Position numbers and translations under genes: made by a program. Below are positions 16,009 to 24,161 of a stretch of DNA of 32,384 nucleotides, piece by piece. A model generated the notes under the pieces. It was given only the letters and a program-made list of their open reading frames with translations, did not search any database and was not told the DNA's origin. The DNA is from an uncultured Prevotella sp. (GTDB lineage Bacteria; Bacteroidota; Bacteroidia; Bacteroidales; Bacteroidaceae), in assembly GCA_900557035.1 (NCBI GenBank), contig USRA01000017.1, forward strand, positions 1-32,384, in the 5' to 3' direction. Every line of letters begins with the position of its first letter. Positions within the stretch are counted from its first letter, which is position 1.

Positions 16009-17586
16009 ATGAGATTTGCAGTTATAGCCGCAGGCGAGGGAAGCCGATTGGCACAGGAAGGCGTAGAACAGCCTAAACCCCTGGTGCCGGTATGTGGCGA
16101 ACCGATGATAGAGCGCCTTCTGCGCATCTTCGTAGATTGCGGTGCTACCGAAATCGTAGTGATTGTCAACGAATGGAGTACGGCGGTGCGTGAACATCTG
16201 GAGCAAATGAAGCTGCCGGTGCCTTTGCGCCTGGTGGTGAAGACCACTCCTAGTTCCATGCACAGTCTGCATGCCCTTTCGCCTTATCTCCGGGGCGAGC
16301 GTTTCTGCCTCACCACCGTGGACACCATCTTCCGTGAGGAGGAATTCAAAAAGTATATCCGCCACTTCCAGAAGGCTAAGGATATTGACGGCTGCATGGC
16401 TGTCACCCCATATGTGGATGATGAAAAACCGCTGTGGGTAGGCGTGGAGAAGGCTCACATCACGGGCTTCCACGACAGGCAGGAAGGCGATGACCATCTG
16501 ATTTCGGGTGGCATCTACTGTCTGGGCGACAAGGCGCTTGATGTGCTCGACCACTGCATGGAGCAGGGCATGAGCCGCATGCGCAATTTCCAGCGCCAGC
16601 TGGTGGTAGAGGGATTGAAGCTGGAGGCTTATCCTATCAACAAGATTCTCGATGTAGATCACAAGGAGGATATTGCCAAGGCTGAGGCTTTCATCCATCC
16701 GCTGGAGGGAAAGACCCTGGTGGGCGTATGCCGTGGCAACGAGTTCTCGCCTAATTGCGTGGATAACGATGCTGCCATCATGAATGCCGTAAAACAGCAG
16801 CTGGAGGCACTCGGTGCAAAGGTGATGCTGATGTGTGAGAAGGAATTCTGCCGCAAGGCAACCATGTTGGAGAGAGCCTACGGATGGCCTCGCTGCCGTG
16901 TGGCTGTGGGTGTGGATGGCTTCTTCTCGATGGCACGCAGCAAGCAGGCGCTTGATATTCTGGGCAGAATAGAGGAAGAGGGCGTGCTGGTGGTGAACTC
17001 CAGTCTGGGTGTAAACCGCTGCATCCGCCGCATCATGACCGAGCGTTTCATCGCCGGAGGCATCGCTACCCCGGAGAGCCGCATCATCGGCAGAAACGGG
17101 GAGATGGTGAAGGCTATCCACTATCCTTGCTGGCTGAAGCGTGGCGACGGCTGTGCGCAGCAGAAGGAGGATACCTGCTATGTGCAGAACGAGCAGGAAG
17201 CTGAGGCACTACTGAAGGAATTCTGGTTGCGTGGCATCACATCGGTGGTGGTGAATGAGCATCTGAAGGGCGACCTCATCAAGTTCTATGGCATTTCGGG
17301 TACTGATTTCTTCTATTGGTTCTATCCATCGAAATGCGGTCATCGTTCCAAGTTCGGACTGGAGGTAATCAATGGTGAGGCTCAGGGCATCGCCTTCGAT
17401 GCCGAGGCTCTGAAGGCTGAGGCTGACAAGGCTGCCGACATGCTGAATGTGCCGGTATATGGCGGCGACTGTGTGGTCAGCGAGGATGGAAGCATCCGCA
17501 TCATCGACTTCAACGATTGGCCTAGCTTTGCTCCATGCCGTGATGAGGCTGCGTTCTATATCGCTACAAAAATGATACAGGAATAA
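16009..17586 (+). CDS. bifunctional sugar/alcohol-phosphate nucleotidyltransferase and ATP-grasp protein
   Basis: The 525-residue protein joins two domains. Residues 1-240 are an NTP-transferase (GT-A fold) with AAGEGSRLAQEG (residues 6-17) and QPKPLVPVCGEPMIERLL, the phosphate-binding loop of nucleotidyltransferases, and TTVDTIF as the metal-binding aspartate region. Residues about 245-525 form an ATP-grasp ligase/kinase-like domain with VVNEHLKGDLIKFYG and the metal site IRIIDFNDWPSF near the end. The first domain should activate a phosphorylated alcohol (for example inositol-phosphate) with CTP. The second would join or phosphorylate a further group with ATP. The adjacent CDP-alcohol enzyme would use the nucleotide product. 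Domain calls are good; substrates are inference. Confidence 0.82.
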   Translation: MRFAVIAAGEGSRLAQEGVEQPKPLVPVCGEPMIERLLRIFVDCGATEIVVIVNEWSTAVREHLEQMKLPVPLRLVVKTTPSSMHSLHALSPYLRGERFCLTTVDTIFREEEFKKYIRHFQKAKDIDGCMAVTPYVDDEKPLWVGVEKAHITGFHDRQEGDDHLISGGIYCLGDKALDVLDHCMEQGMSRMRNFQRQLVVEGLKLEAYPINKILDVDHKEDIAKAEAFIHPLEGKTLVGVCRGNEFSPNCVDNDAAIMNAVKQQLEALGAKVMLMCEKEFCRKATMLERAYGWPRCRVAVGVDGFFSMARSKQALDILGRIEEEGVLVVNSSLGVNRCIRRIMTERFIAGGIATPESRIIGRNGEMVKAIHYPCWLKRGDGCAQQKEDTCYVQNEQEAEALLKEFWLRGITSVVVNEHLKGDLIKFYGISGTDFFYWFYPSKCGHRSKFGLEVINGEAQGIAFDAEALKAEADKAADMLNVPVYGGDCVVSEDGSIRIIDFNDWPSFAPCRDEAAFYIATKMIQE

Positions 17587-17603
17587 CAAAAAAATAAAAA
17601 AAA

Positions 17604-18518
17604 ATGAATCAGGAATTTAAGGCTTCTCTGAAATCAGCGGATACCGAGGAGCACATTGATATTTACTTCTATCGCCCTATTGGTTACCAGTGGGCGCGAT
17701 TCTTCCGCATGCTTCACGTCACCCCAAACGTGGTGACCATTCTTTCTATCTTCCTCGGTGTAGGAGCGGGCATCTGCTTCTATTTCGATGATCTGGCAAT
17801 CAATATCTTGGGCATCTTCTTGCTCATCTGGGCAAACGTTTATGATAGCTGCGACGGTCAGCTGGCACGACTCACCAACCAGAAGAGTGCCCTGGGCAGA
17901 ATCCTCGATGGTGCTGCGGGCGACTTCTGGTTTGTCAGCATCTACTTTGCCATCTCTTTCCGCCTGATGCCGGAGTGGGGCTGGAAGATCTGGGCACTCT
18001 GCATCGTTGCCGGTTTCGGATGCCATGCCGTTCAGAGCCGTCTTGCCGACTACTACCGTCAGATTCATCTCTTCTTCCTGAAAGGCAAGGAGGGAAGCGA
18101 ACTGGATGATGCCAGCAAGCAGGTAGAGCTGTGGAAGCAGATGAAGTGGAAGAAGGAGCCTGTGCAGAAGCTCTTCCAGTTCTTCTACAAGAACTATACC
18201 TTGGGACAGGAGCGGGATACTCCTATCTTCCAGATATTCAAGAGAAATCTGCGCGAAAGATATCCGCAGCAGTTGCCTGAGCAGTTGCGTGCCGACTTCC
18301 GTGCGGGCAGTCTTCCACTGATGAAATATGCCAATATCCTCACCTTCAACTGGCGCAGCATCACGCTGTTCACCTCTATCCTGGTAGGTCTTCCATGGCT
18401 TTATCCGGCTATCGAGATTACTGTGTTCAGCCTGATCTTCTTCTATATGAGAGGAACCCATGAGCGCCTTTGCCTGAAGCTCAACCAGAAGGTGCTGAAG
18501 GGAGAATACGGGGCATAA
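17604..18518 (+). CDS. CDP-alcohol phosphatidyltransferase family protein
   Basis: The 304-residue membrane protein has several hydrophobic segments (about 40-80, 112-140 and 245-280) and the CDP-alcohol phosphotransferase signature at about residues 90-120. That signature is D-x2-DG-x2-AR-x8-G-x3-D, visible as DSCDGQLAR and GRILD. The usual last Asp (D-x3-D) is not at its place: the sequence reads DGAAGD, so the Asp sits one residue late and Gly occupies the canonical position. Family enzymes move a phospho-alcohol from a CDP-activated partner, as in phosphatidylinositol-phosphate or archaetidylinositol synthesis. With the nucleotidyltransferase 17 bp upstream it probably makes a polar lipid in the inner membrane. 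Which head group is not shown. Confidence 0.88.
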   Translation: MNQEFKASLKSADTEEHIDIYFYRPIGYQWARFFRMLHVTPNVVTILSIFLGVGAGICFYFDDLAINILGIFLLIWANVYDSCDGQLARLTNQKSALGRILDGAAGDFWFVSIYFAISFRLMPEWGWKIWALCIVAGFGCHAVQSRLADYYRQIHLFFLKGKEGSELDDASKQVELWKQMKWKKEPVQKLFQFFYKNYTLGQERDTPIFQIFKRNLRERYPQQLPEQLRADFRAGSLPLMKYANILTFNWRSITLFTSILVGLPWLYPAIEITVFSLIFFYMRGTHERLCLKLNQKVLKGEYGA

Positions 18519-18530
18519 ACGTCTTATTTT

Positions 18531-18620
18531 GTGATAACAAATACTTTCGTGAATAACAAGTTCTTTTATGAATAACAAGTTCTTTTATGAATAACAAGTT
18601 CTTTTATGAATAACAAGTTC
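18531..18620 (+). repeat. 19-bp tandem repeat that multiplies the start codon
   Basis: The unit ATGAATAACAAGTTCTTTT occurs at 18549-18567 (with GTG), 18568-18586 and 18587-18605. Its first 15 bases at 18606-18620 are the real start of the flippase-like gene. A degenerate copy lies at 18531-18548. Because 19 is not a multiple of three, each upstream copy opens a mini-reading frame of eight codons (MNNKFFYE), whose TAA lies just inside the next copy, overlapping its start region. Confidence 0.85.
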
Positions 18621-19664
18621 AGAAATATATTCATGGCGTTCGGTATTATCGCCATCATCATCATGCTCTGCACGATGGATATGGACTATACCGATATCTG
18701 GCGCTATCTGAAGCAGGCGGGCATCTATTTCCCGCTGATTCTCGGTCTGTGGCTCGTGGTTTACTGGGTGAACACCATTTCCTGGTGGCTCATCATCAAC
18801 GATGAGGGTAGGGTGAAGGGACTCTCGTTCTGGCGAGTATATAAGCTCACCGTGAGCGGATTTGCCCTGAACTACACCACTCCCTGCGGATTGATGGGCG
18901 GCGAACCTTACCGCATTATGGAGTTGAAGCCTTTTACGGGTGTGAGCAAGGCTACATCATCGGTCATTCTCTATGTGATGATGCACATCTTCTCCCATTT
19001 CTGGTTCTGGTTCCTGTCGGTATTTCTCTATATCGCCCTGTATCCGATAGGTGTCCCTATGGGCATCATGCTGGGCTTCATCGCAGCCTTCTGCCTGCTA
19101 GGCATCTACTTCTTCGCCCGCGGCTACAAGACGGGAATGGCACAGAAGGGCATCCGTCTGCTCACCCATATTCCTTTCGTGAAGAACTGGGCTAAGCGGT
19201 TTGCGCAGGAGAAGCAGGAGACCCTGGAGCAGATAGATTCGCAGATAGCCCTGCTGCATGGTCAGCATAAGAGCACCTTCTACAGTTCTCTCTTCTTCGA
19301 GGTGATGGCGAGAGTGCTCCAGAGCCTGGAGATTTATCTTATCCTGAAGGCTTTTGCGGCGGATATCAGCATCGCCGACAGCATTCTGATTCTTGCCTTC
19401 TCATCGCTCTTCAGTAACCTCATCTTCTTCTCTCCTATGCAGTTGGGAGCCCGAGAGGGTGGTTTGGCTCTGGCGGTGGATGGTCTGCATCTTACGGGTG
19501 CCCTGGGTGTATATACCGGTCTCATCACCCGAATCCGTGAGCTGGTATGGATAGCCATCGGCATTCTGCTCATCAAGGTGGGAAACAAGGACCTGAAGAA
19601 GATTCAGGAAGAATACGAGGCTGATCAGAAGAGCCAGCAGCAAACAATTAATAAAGGAAAATAA
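18606..19664 (+). CDS. flippase-like membrane protein (LPG-synthase transmembrane/UPF0104 family)
   Basis: The 352-residue protein has about eight membrane segments and matches the pfam03706-type transmembrane domain of lysylphosphatidylglycerol synthase and AglD-like proteins. Family features are NTISWWLIINDEG near 58, the conserved GLMGGEPYRIMELK near 96 and the late SPMQLGAREGGLAL near 275. Members lacking the synthase domain are annotated as flippase-like and are thought to move or help make lipid-linked products. I chose the last of four ATG/GTG-containing repeat copies as start, because only it is in frame. Its stop overlaps the next ATG by one base (TAATG). It follows the CDP-alcohol enzyme and probably handles that enzyme's lipid product. 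Confidence 0.86.
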   Translation: MNNKFRNIFMAFGIIAIIIMLCTMDMDYTDIWRYLKQAGIYFPLILGLWLVVYWVNTISWWLIINDEGRVKGLSFWRVYKLTVSGFALNYTTPCGLMGGEPYRIMELKPFTGVSKATSSVILYVMMHIFSHFWFWFLSVFLYIALYPIGVPMGIMLGFIAAFCLLGIYFFARGYKTGMAQKGIRLLTHIPFVKNWAKRFAQEKQETLEQIDSQIALLHGQHKSTFYSSLFFEVMARVLQSLEIYLILKAFAADISIADSILILAFSSLFSNLIFFSPMQLGAREGGLALAVDGLHLTGALGVYTGLITRIRELVWIAIGILLIKVGNKDLKKIQEEYEADQKSQQQTINKGK

Positions 19665-20518
19665 TGAAAGTACTGGATATAAAAGGAATCATCTTTGATT
19701 ATGGTGGCACGCTCGATACCAGGGGCGACCACTGGTCGGAAGTGCTGTGGCAGGGCTACGAGCACTTCGGCATCGGTGTGGCTGATGACGAGGAAGTAGA
19801 GCCAGGAGTAAGTATCCACAAGCAGGCGTTTCGCGATGCCTACGTGTATGGTGAGCGAGCACTGGCTGTGAATCCCATCGTGACTCCCGATTTCCATTTC
19901 GAGGATATTCTCAGAGAAAAACTGATCCTGGAATTGAATTTCCTGGCAGGAAAGGAATTGCTGGAGACAGGAAAGGATGATTCTGAGAAACAGGCGAAGC
20001 TTGGGAATCCCGGAAAAGATTCTGATGCTTCATCAGAAAGCCTTTTCCTCTCCCTTTCTGATTCAGAAATTCATCAGATAGCAGTGGATATGGCTCGCTA
20101 TATCAATGCCAAGACCCTTGCTCTGCTGAATGAGAACAGGCAGGTGCTGGAGCATCTGAAGCAGTCGGGGTATCCGATGGTGCTGGTATCCAATTTCTAC
20201 GGCAACATCAATCAGGTATTGAAGGATGCAGGAATCGATGGCTATTTCGAGGACGTGATAGAATCGGCAGTAGTGGGTGTGCGCAAGCCGAACCCAGCCA
20301 TCTTCGCCCTCGGAGTCTGTGCCCTCGATCTTCCAGCCTCTCAGGTGCTGGTAGTGGGCGATACCTATGGCAAGGATATCATCCCTGCCCATAAGCTGGG
20401 TTGCCACACCCTCTGGATCAAGGGATTGCAGTGGGAAGAGAAGAAGGTGGATGAATCCATCCCCGATGGCATCATCAGAAAACTCTCTGAGATGGAGAAT
20501 TTTCTGAAAATCTCATAA
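19664..20518 (+). CDS. HAD-superfamily hydrolase
   Basis: The 284-residue cytosolic protein carries the four HAD motifs: IFDYGGTLD (residues 11-19), LVSNFYGN, GVRKPNP with the motif III Lys, and VVGDTYGKDI. Motif I has the nucleophile Asp but Gly at the +2 position, where most phosphatases have a second Asp. This is seen in some HAD groups and may alter the reaction. The cap region contains a polar, low-complexity insert (about residues 97-125, Lys/Asp/Ser-rich). It is translationally coupled to the flippase-like gene. As last gene of the lipid operon it could remove a phosphate from a lipid or head-group intermediate, as a phosphatidylinositol-phosphate phosphatase would; this is inference. 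Confidence 0.84.
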   Translation: MKVLDIKGIIFDYGGTLDTRGDHWSEVLWQGYEHFGIGVADDEEVEPGVSIHKQAFRDAYVYGERALAVNPIVTPDFHFEDILREKLILELNFLAGKELLETGKDDSEKQAKLGNPGKDSDASSESLFLSLSDSEIHQIAVDMARYINAKTLALLNENRQVLEHLKQSGYPMVLVSNFYGNINQVLKDAGIDGYFEDVIESAVVGVRKPNPAIFALGVCALDLPASQVLVVGDTYGKDIIPAHKLGCHTLWIKGLQWEEKKVDESIPDGIIRKLSEMENFLKIS

Positions 20519-20541
20519 AAAACTGAAATATATAATAGGTT

Positions 20542-20575
20542 TTTGCAGCTGTTTACGAATAATGTTATAACTTTG
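20542..20575 (+). promoter_or_regulatory. promoter of the DUF5686 gene
   Basis: TTTG (20542-20545), 22 bases, TAACTTTG (20568-20575): the -7 box is a full match and the spacing is slightly long. Transcription would start near 20582, with a leader of about 45 nt that contains GGGCGCAAGGCCCC. Confidence 0.65.
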
Positions 20576-20628
20576 CAGCCTGAAAGAATTAATAATGGGC
20601 GCAAGGCCCCTATATATATAATAAGGTA

Positions 20629-23181
20629 ATGAAAGGTATAAGAAAATTGTATTTGGTGCTCATCCTCCTGGTGGTTTCTACACTCCAGATGATGGCGCAG
20701 CAGAAGATAACAGGTCGTGTCATTGACGATGACGGCTTTGCCGTATCGTATGCAAGCGTGCAGTACAAGGGACACAAGATTGCCGTTTCCAGTGATGGAG
20801 AAGGTAAGTTTACCATCGAAAAGAAGCCGGGACTGATGCTTACCGTCAGCGCTCTGAGCTACAAGACCGCTACGGTCAAGGTAGATGAGAAAACCAGCTT
20901 CCTCGAAATCAAGCTCAAGGACGATTCCCACAAGCTGGGAGAAGTCGTGGTGAAATCGAAGAAGGGAAGATACAAGCGCAAGGATAACCCTGCCGTGGAA
21001 CTCATGCGACGTGTCATCGCTGCCAAGAAGAAGAGCGACCTCAGCAACTATGATTATTATCAGTATGATAAATATCAGAAGATCACCCTCGCACTCAATG
21101 ATATCACCAAGGAACAGATGGAGGGCAAGTTCTTCAGCAAGCGACAGTATCTCCTCGACCAGGTAGAGCTTTCGCCTTACAACGGCAAGCTCACCCTGCC
21201 GGTAAGTATTGATGAGACCGTTTCGCAGCACGTTTACCGCAAGGACCCGAAGAGCGAAAAGGATATCATCAAGGGTCAGCAGAGCAATGGTATCGGACAG
21301 GTGATCCAGACCGGAGAAATCCTGAATACAGCCATCAAGGATGTCTTTACCGATGTGGATATCTACGATGACTACGTGCGACTGCTCCAGTATCCGTTCC
21401 CGTCTCCGCTGGGCAGAACAGCCATCAGCTTCTATCATTATTATATAGAAGATACGGTGTATGTGAACCGTGACCTCTGCTATCATCTGCAGTTTATCCC
21501 AGCCAACAGTCAGGACTTCGGATTCCGAGGCGAGCTCTATGTGCTTGCCGACAGTACCCTGCACGTCAAGAAATGTAATCTCTACATGCCTCACAACTCA
21601 GCCGTCAACTGGGTGAAGGATATGAAGATTGAGCAGGAATATACCAAGCTCGACAATGGCGAGTGGGTGCTCACCAAGGATGATATGATAGCAGAGATGC
21701 ACATGAACAAGCTGCTGCAGGACCTGCTTGTGGTGCGAAATACCCGAATCACCGATTACGCCTTCGATCCTCTGCCGAAGATGCTCTTCAAGGGCAAGGC
21801 GAAGGTAAGGCATGATATGGATGCGATGAACCGTGATGAGGCTTACTGGAACAAGTACCGACAGGTGGATCTCACCAAGAGTGAGTCTTCGATGGACAGT
21901 TTCATCCACCGTATGGAGAATTCCAAGGGATTCAAGTACATCATCTTCGGCGTCAAGGCGCTCATGGAGAACTATGTAGAGATAGGAAGCGGAGGAAAGG
22001 ATGGCAGAAAGAGCCTCTTCGACCTCGGACCTATCAACACCTTCCTCTCCAACAACTACGTGGATGGCGTGCGCCTGCGTCTGGCAGCCCGTACCATGGC
22101 GGCACTCAACCCTCATTTCTTCTGGGATGGATATGGTGCCTACGGTACGAAGAGCCACAACTGGTACTACGGTCATCTCTTCACCTATTCGCTCAACAAG
22201 AAAAAGAACAGTCCGTTCGAGTTCCCGATGCGTAAGTTCGTCTTCGAGATTGGTCACGATATCACCTCTCCATCCGATGACAACCTGCTGCACAACAAGG
22301 ATAACTTCTTCATGACCATCCGTGCCGCTACGCAGGACCAGATGTATCTCTACCAGCGACAGAAGTTCAGCTTCGTCTATGAGACCGACTGGGGACTCCG
22401 CTTCGATGCGGGAATGAGATGGCAGAGCAACCGCACCGTGGGCAACCTGCATTATTTCAAGGTGAACACGGGCGAGGAAGTAAAGAAGATACGCACCACC
22501 GAGGCATCTGTGGGCATCGACTACAACCCGGGTGTTACCTATGTCAACACCAAGCAGCAGCGATTGCCTATCAATCTCGACAGTCCTGAGCTCACCCTCC
22601 GCCATTCCATGGGTCTGGACGGATTCATGGGCGGTCAGTATCAGAGCAACCTCACCACCCTGGGCATCTACAAGCGCCAGTGGCTGGGCAGCTTCGGATA
22701 TGTGGACTTCAACATCGTGGGCAAGATGCAGTGGAACAAGGTTCCATTCACCATGCTCGTCCAGCCACCAGTCAACCTCTCCATCTTCGAGCAGGAGGCA
22801 ACCATCAGTATGATGAAAGACTGGGAGTTCCTGAGCGACCGCCAGCTCTTCTGGTCGGTAGCCTGGGATATGAACGGCAAGCTTCTCAACCGCATTCCGC
22901 TCATCAAGAAGCTGAAGTGGCGCGAGTATGTAGCCGTGAAGGGAGTATGGGGACAGCTCACCGACAAGAACAATCCGGTGAAGAATACATCGGATGACGT
23001 GATCTTCAAGTTCCCTAACAACTCCTACACCTTTGGCAACACGCCATATTGGGAGGTGGTAGCCGGTGTGCACAACATCTTCAAGTTCTTCGGAATCGAT
23101 TATGTGCGCCGTATCAACTACCTGAATCATGCCAATGTAGATAAGTGGGGCATCCGAATGGGATTCCTCATGTCATTCTAG
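20629..23181 (+). CDS. DUF5686 / carboxypeptidase-regulatory-like outer-membrane protein
   Basis: The 850-residue protein begins with a signal peptide (MKGIRKLYLVLILLVVSTLQ in part, cleavage near MMAQQ). A CarboxypepD_reg-like beta-sandwich follows (about residues 26-110: ITGRVIDDDGFAVSYASVQYKG, in part). The rest matches the long DUF5686 family of Bacteroidetes, with a C-terminal half rich in alternating aromatic residues and ending in MGFLMSF, as outer-membrane beta-barrels do. It is thus likely an outer-membrane protein, related in layout to TonB-dependent receptors but without a plug I can see. Function is unknown. It has its own promoter and a hairpin terminator downstream and so appears monocistronic. 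Confidence 0.86.
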   Translation: MKGIRKLYLVLILLVVSTLQMMAQQKITGRVIDDDGFAVSYASVQYKGHKIAVSSDGEGKFTIEKKPGLMLTVSALSYKTATVKVDEKTSFLEIKLKDDSHKLGEVVVKSKKGRYKRKDNPAVELMRRVIAAKKKSDLSNYDYYQYDKYQKITLALNDITKEQMEGKFFSKRQYLLDQVELSPYNGKLTLPVSIDETVSQHVYRKDPKSEKDIIKGQQSNGIGQVIQTGEILNTAIKDVFTDVDIYDDYVRLLQYPFPSPLGRTAISFYHYYIEDTVYVNRDLCYHLQFIPANSQDFGFRGELYVLADSTLHVKKCNLYMPHNSAVNWVKDMKIEQEYTKLDNGEWVLTKDDMIAEMHMNKLLQDLLVVRNTRITDYAFDPLPKMLFKGKAKVRHDMDAMNRDEAYWNKYRQVDLTKSESSMDSFIHRMENSKGFKYIIFGVKALMENYVEIGSGGKDGRKSLFDLGPINTFLSNNYVDGVRLRLAARTMAALNPHFFWDGYGAYGTKSHNWYYGHLFTYSLNKKKNSPFEFPMRKFVFEIGHDITSPSDDNLLHNKDNFFMTIRAATQDQMYLYQRQKFSFVYETDWGLRFDAGMRWQSNRTVGNLHYFKVNTGEEVKKIRTTEASVGIDYNPGVTYVNTKQQRLPINLDSPELTLRHSMGLDGFMGGQYQSNLTTLGIYKRQWLGSFGYVDFNIVGKMQWNKVPFTMLVQPPVNLSIFEQEATISMMKDWEFLSDRQLFWSVAWDMNGKLLNRIPLIKKLKWREYVAVKGVWGQLTDKNNPVKNTSDDVIFKFPNNSYTFGNTPYWEVVAGVHNIFKFFGIDYVRRINYLNHANVDKWGIRMGFLMSF

Positions 23182-23195
23182 AAAGCAGAATATGA

Positions 23196-23234
23196 GAATG
23201 TTAAGGAGTTAAAGGAGTTAGCTTCTTAACATTC
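23196..23234 (+). terminator. hairpin after the DUF5686 gene
   Basis: GAATGTTAAG (23196-23205) and CTTAACATTC (23225-23234) form a perfect 10-bp inverted repeat; the intervening bases include the tandem pair AAGGAGTT/AAAGGAGTT. A T-rich stretch but no clean T-run follows. Confidence 0.5.
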
Positions 23235-23295
23235 TTCATAATAATTGTTTGGTCATAAAAGAGTATATATCAACATAAAAGAAGGAGATTTGCTT

Positions 23296-23934
23296 ATGAA
23301 GATTCTATTGGCAGATAAGCAGGATATCACGCGTGCCGGACTGATATACGTGATAGAGAAAATGGAAGGATTGGAAACCAAGTATGTGGAAGACAAGACA
23401 GAGCTGATGCTTGCCTTGCGGGAAAACGAAGATACGGTGGTGATAGTCGATTACACGCTTTTCGATATCAATGATTCCGCCGAACTGCTCATTCTCAACC
23501 AGCGCTTTCCCTATACCCGATGGCTGCTGTTCAGCGAAGACCTGAGTGCCGATTTCGTGCGTGTGCTCATCGCCAGCAGCAGTATGTTCAGTGTGCTCCT
23601 GAAGGAGAGTCCGCTGATGGAAATCAAGGAGGCGATACGCTTCTGCGTAGATAGCAAGCGTTTTGTCTGCCAGCGAATGATGGAGGTGCTCCTTACTCCG
23701 CCGCAGGAAGTAGAAGAAAAAGTGAATCTCACCAAGACCGAAACCGAGATTCTCAAGGATATCGCCCTGGGTATGACTACCAAGGAAATCGCCGAGAAGC
23801 GTTTCTCCAGTTTCCATACCGTGAATACCCACCGGAAGAATATCTTCAGAAAGCTCGGTGTGAACAACGTGCACGAAGCAACAAAGTATGCACTTCGCGC
23901 CGGACTGGTAGATTCTGCGGAATATTATATTTAA
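23296..23934 (+). CDS. LuxR-type DNA-binding response regulator
   Basis: I start at the ATG at 23296, not at an in-frame one 51 bases earlier, because MKILLADKQDITRAG is the normal first strand of a receiver domain. AAGGAG also lies about 10 bases before it, an unusually good ribosome site for this lineage. The 212-residue protein has a receiver domain (1-120) with the likely phospho-acceptor Asp52 (VIVDYTLFD) and Lys103. A LuxR/NarL helix-turn-helix follows (about 145-205: LTKTETEILKDIALGMTTKEIA, in part, and TVNTHRKNIFRKLGV). No histidine kinase is adjacent, so it is an orphan whose signal is unknown. A strong terminator follows. Confidence 0.87.
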   Translation: MKILLADKQDITRAGLIYVIEKMEGLETKYVEDKTELMLALRENEDTVVIVDYTLFDINDSAELLILNQRFPYTRWLLFSEDLSADFVRVLIASSSMFSVLLKESPLMEIKEAIRFCVDSKRFVCQRMMEVLLTPPQEVEEKVNLTKTETEILKDIALGMTTKEIAEKRFSSFHTVNTHRKNIFRKLGVNNVHEATKYALRAGLVDSAEYYI

Positions 23935-23941
23935 AAAAAAT

Positions 23942-23976
23942 GCTTCAGATTGTCTCCCGACATTCTGAAGCTTTTT
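23942..23976 (+). terminator. intrinsic terminator of the response regulator gene
   Basis: GCTTCAGA (23942-23949) pairs with TCTGAAGC (23964-23971), and TGTC/GACA continues the stem around a TCCC loop, with one T-T mismatch. CTTTTT follows directly. An A-run precedes it, so it may also work leftward. Confidence 0.8.
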
Positions 23977-24075
23977 CATTTCTAACTAACTTATTATCAA
24001 CTATTCATTACTTTTCGTGCTGCAAAATTACAAGTATTTTCAGAAATATGTGCTATATTTGCTAAAAAAACACAC

Positions 24076-24113
24076 GTAAACGTTTGCAATTCGGAATAAA
24101 AATAGTATCTTTG
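24076..24113 (+). promoter_or_regulatory. promoter with LacI-type operator of the LacI gene
   Basis: TTTG (24083-24086), 19 bases, TATCTTTG (24106-24113) is a full-consensus promoter. The -33 box lies inside GTAAACGTTTGC (24076-24087), a near-perfect palindrome with the AAACGTTT core typical of LacI-family operators. The regulator encoded just downstream probably binds here and controls its own operon. Confidence 0.7.
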
Positions 24114-24161
24114 CAGTAAATTTGATGCAATATCGCACCATAAATAACTAACTTATTATAC

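Noticed and set aside
24022..24029. CAAAATTA as a minus-strand -7 box between regulator and LacI gene
   Set aside because: It would drive transcription into the terminator of the response regulator, with no gene to serve; such AT-rich boxes are common by chance.
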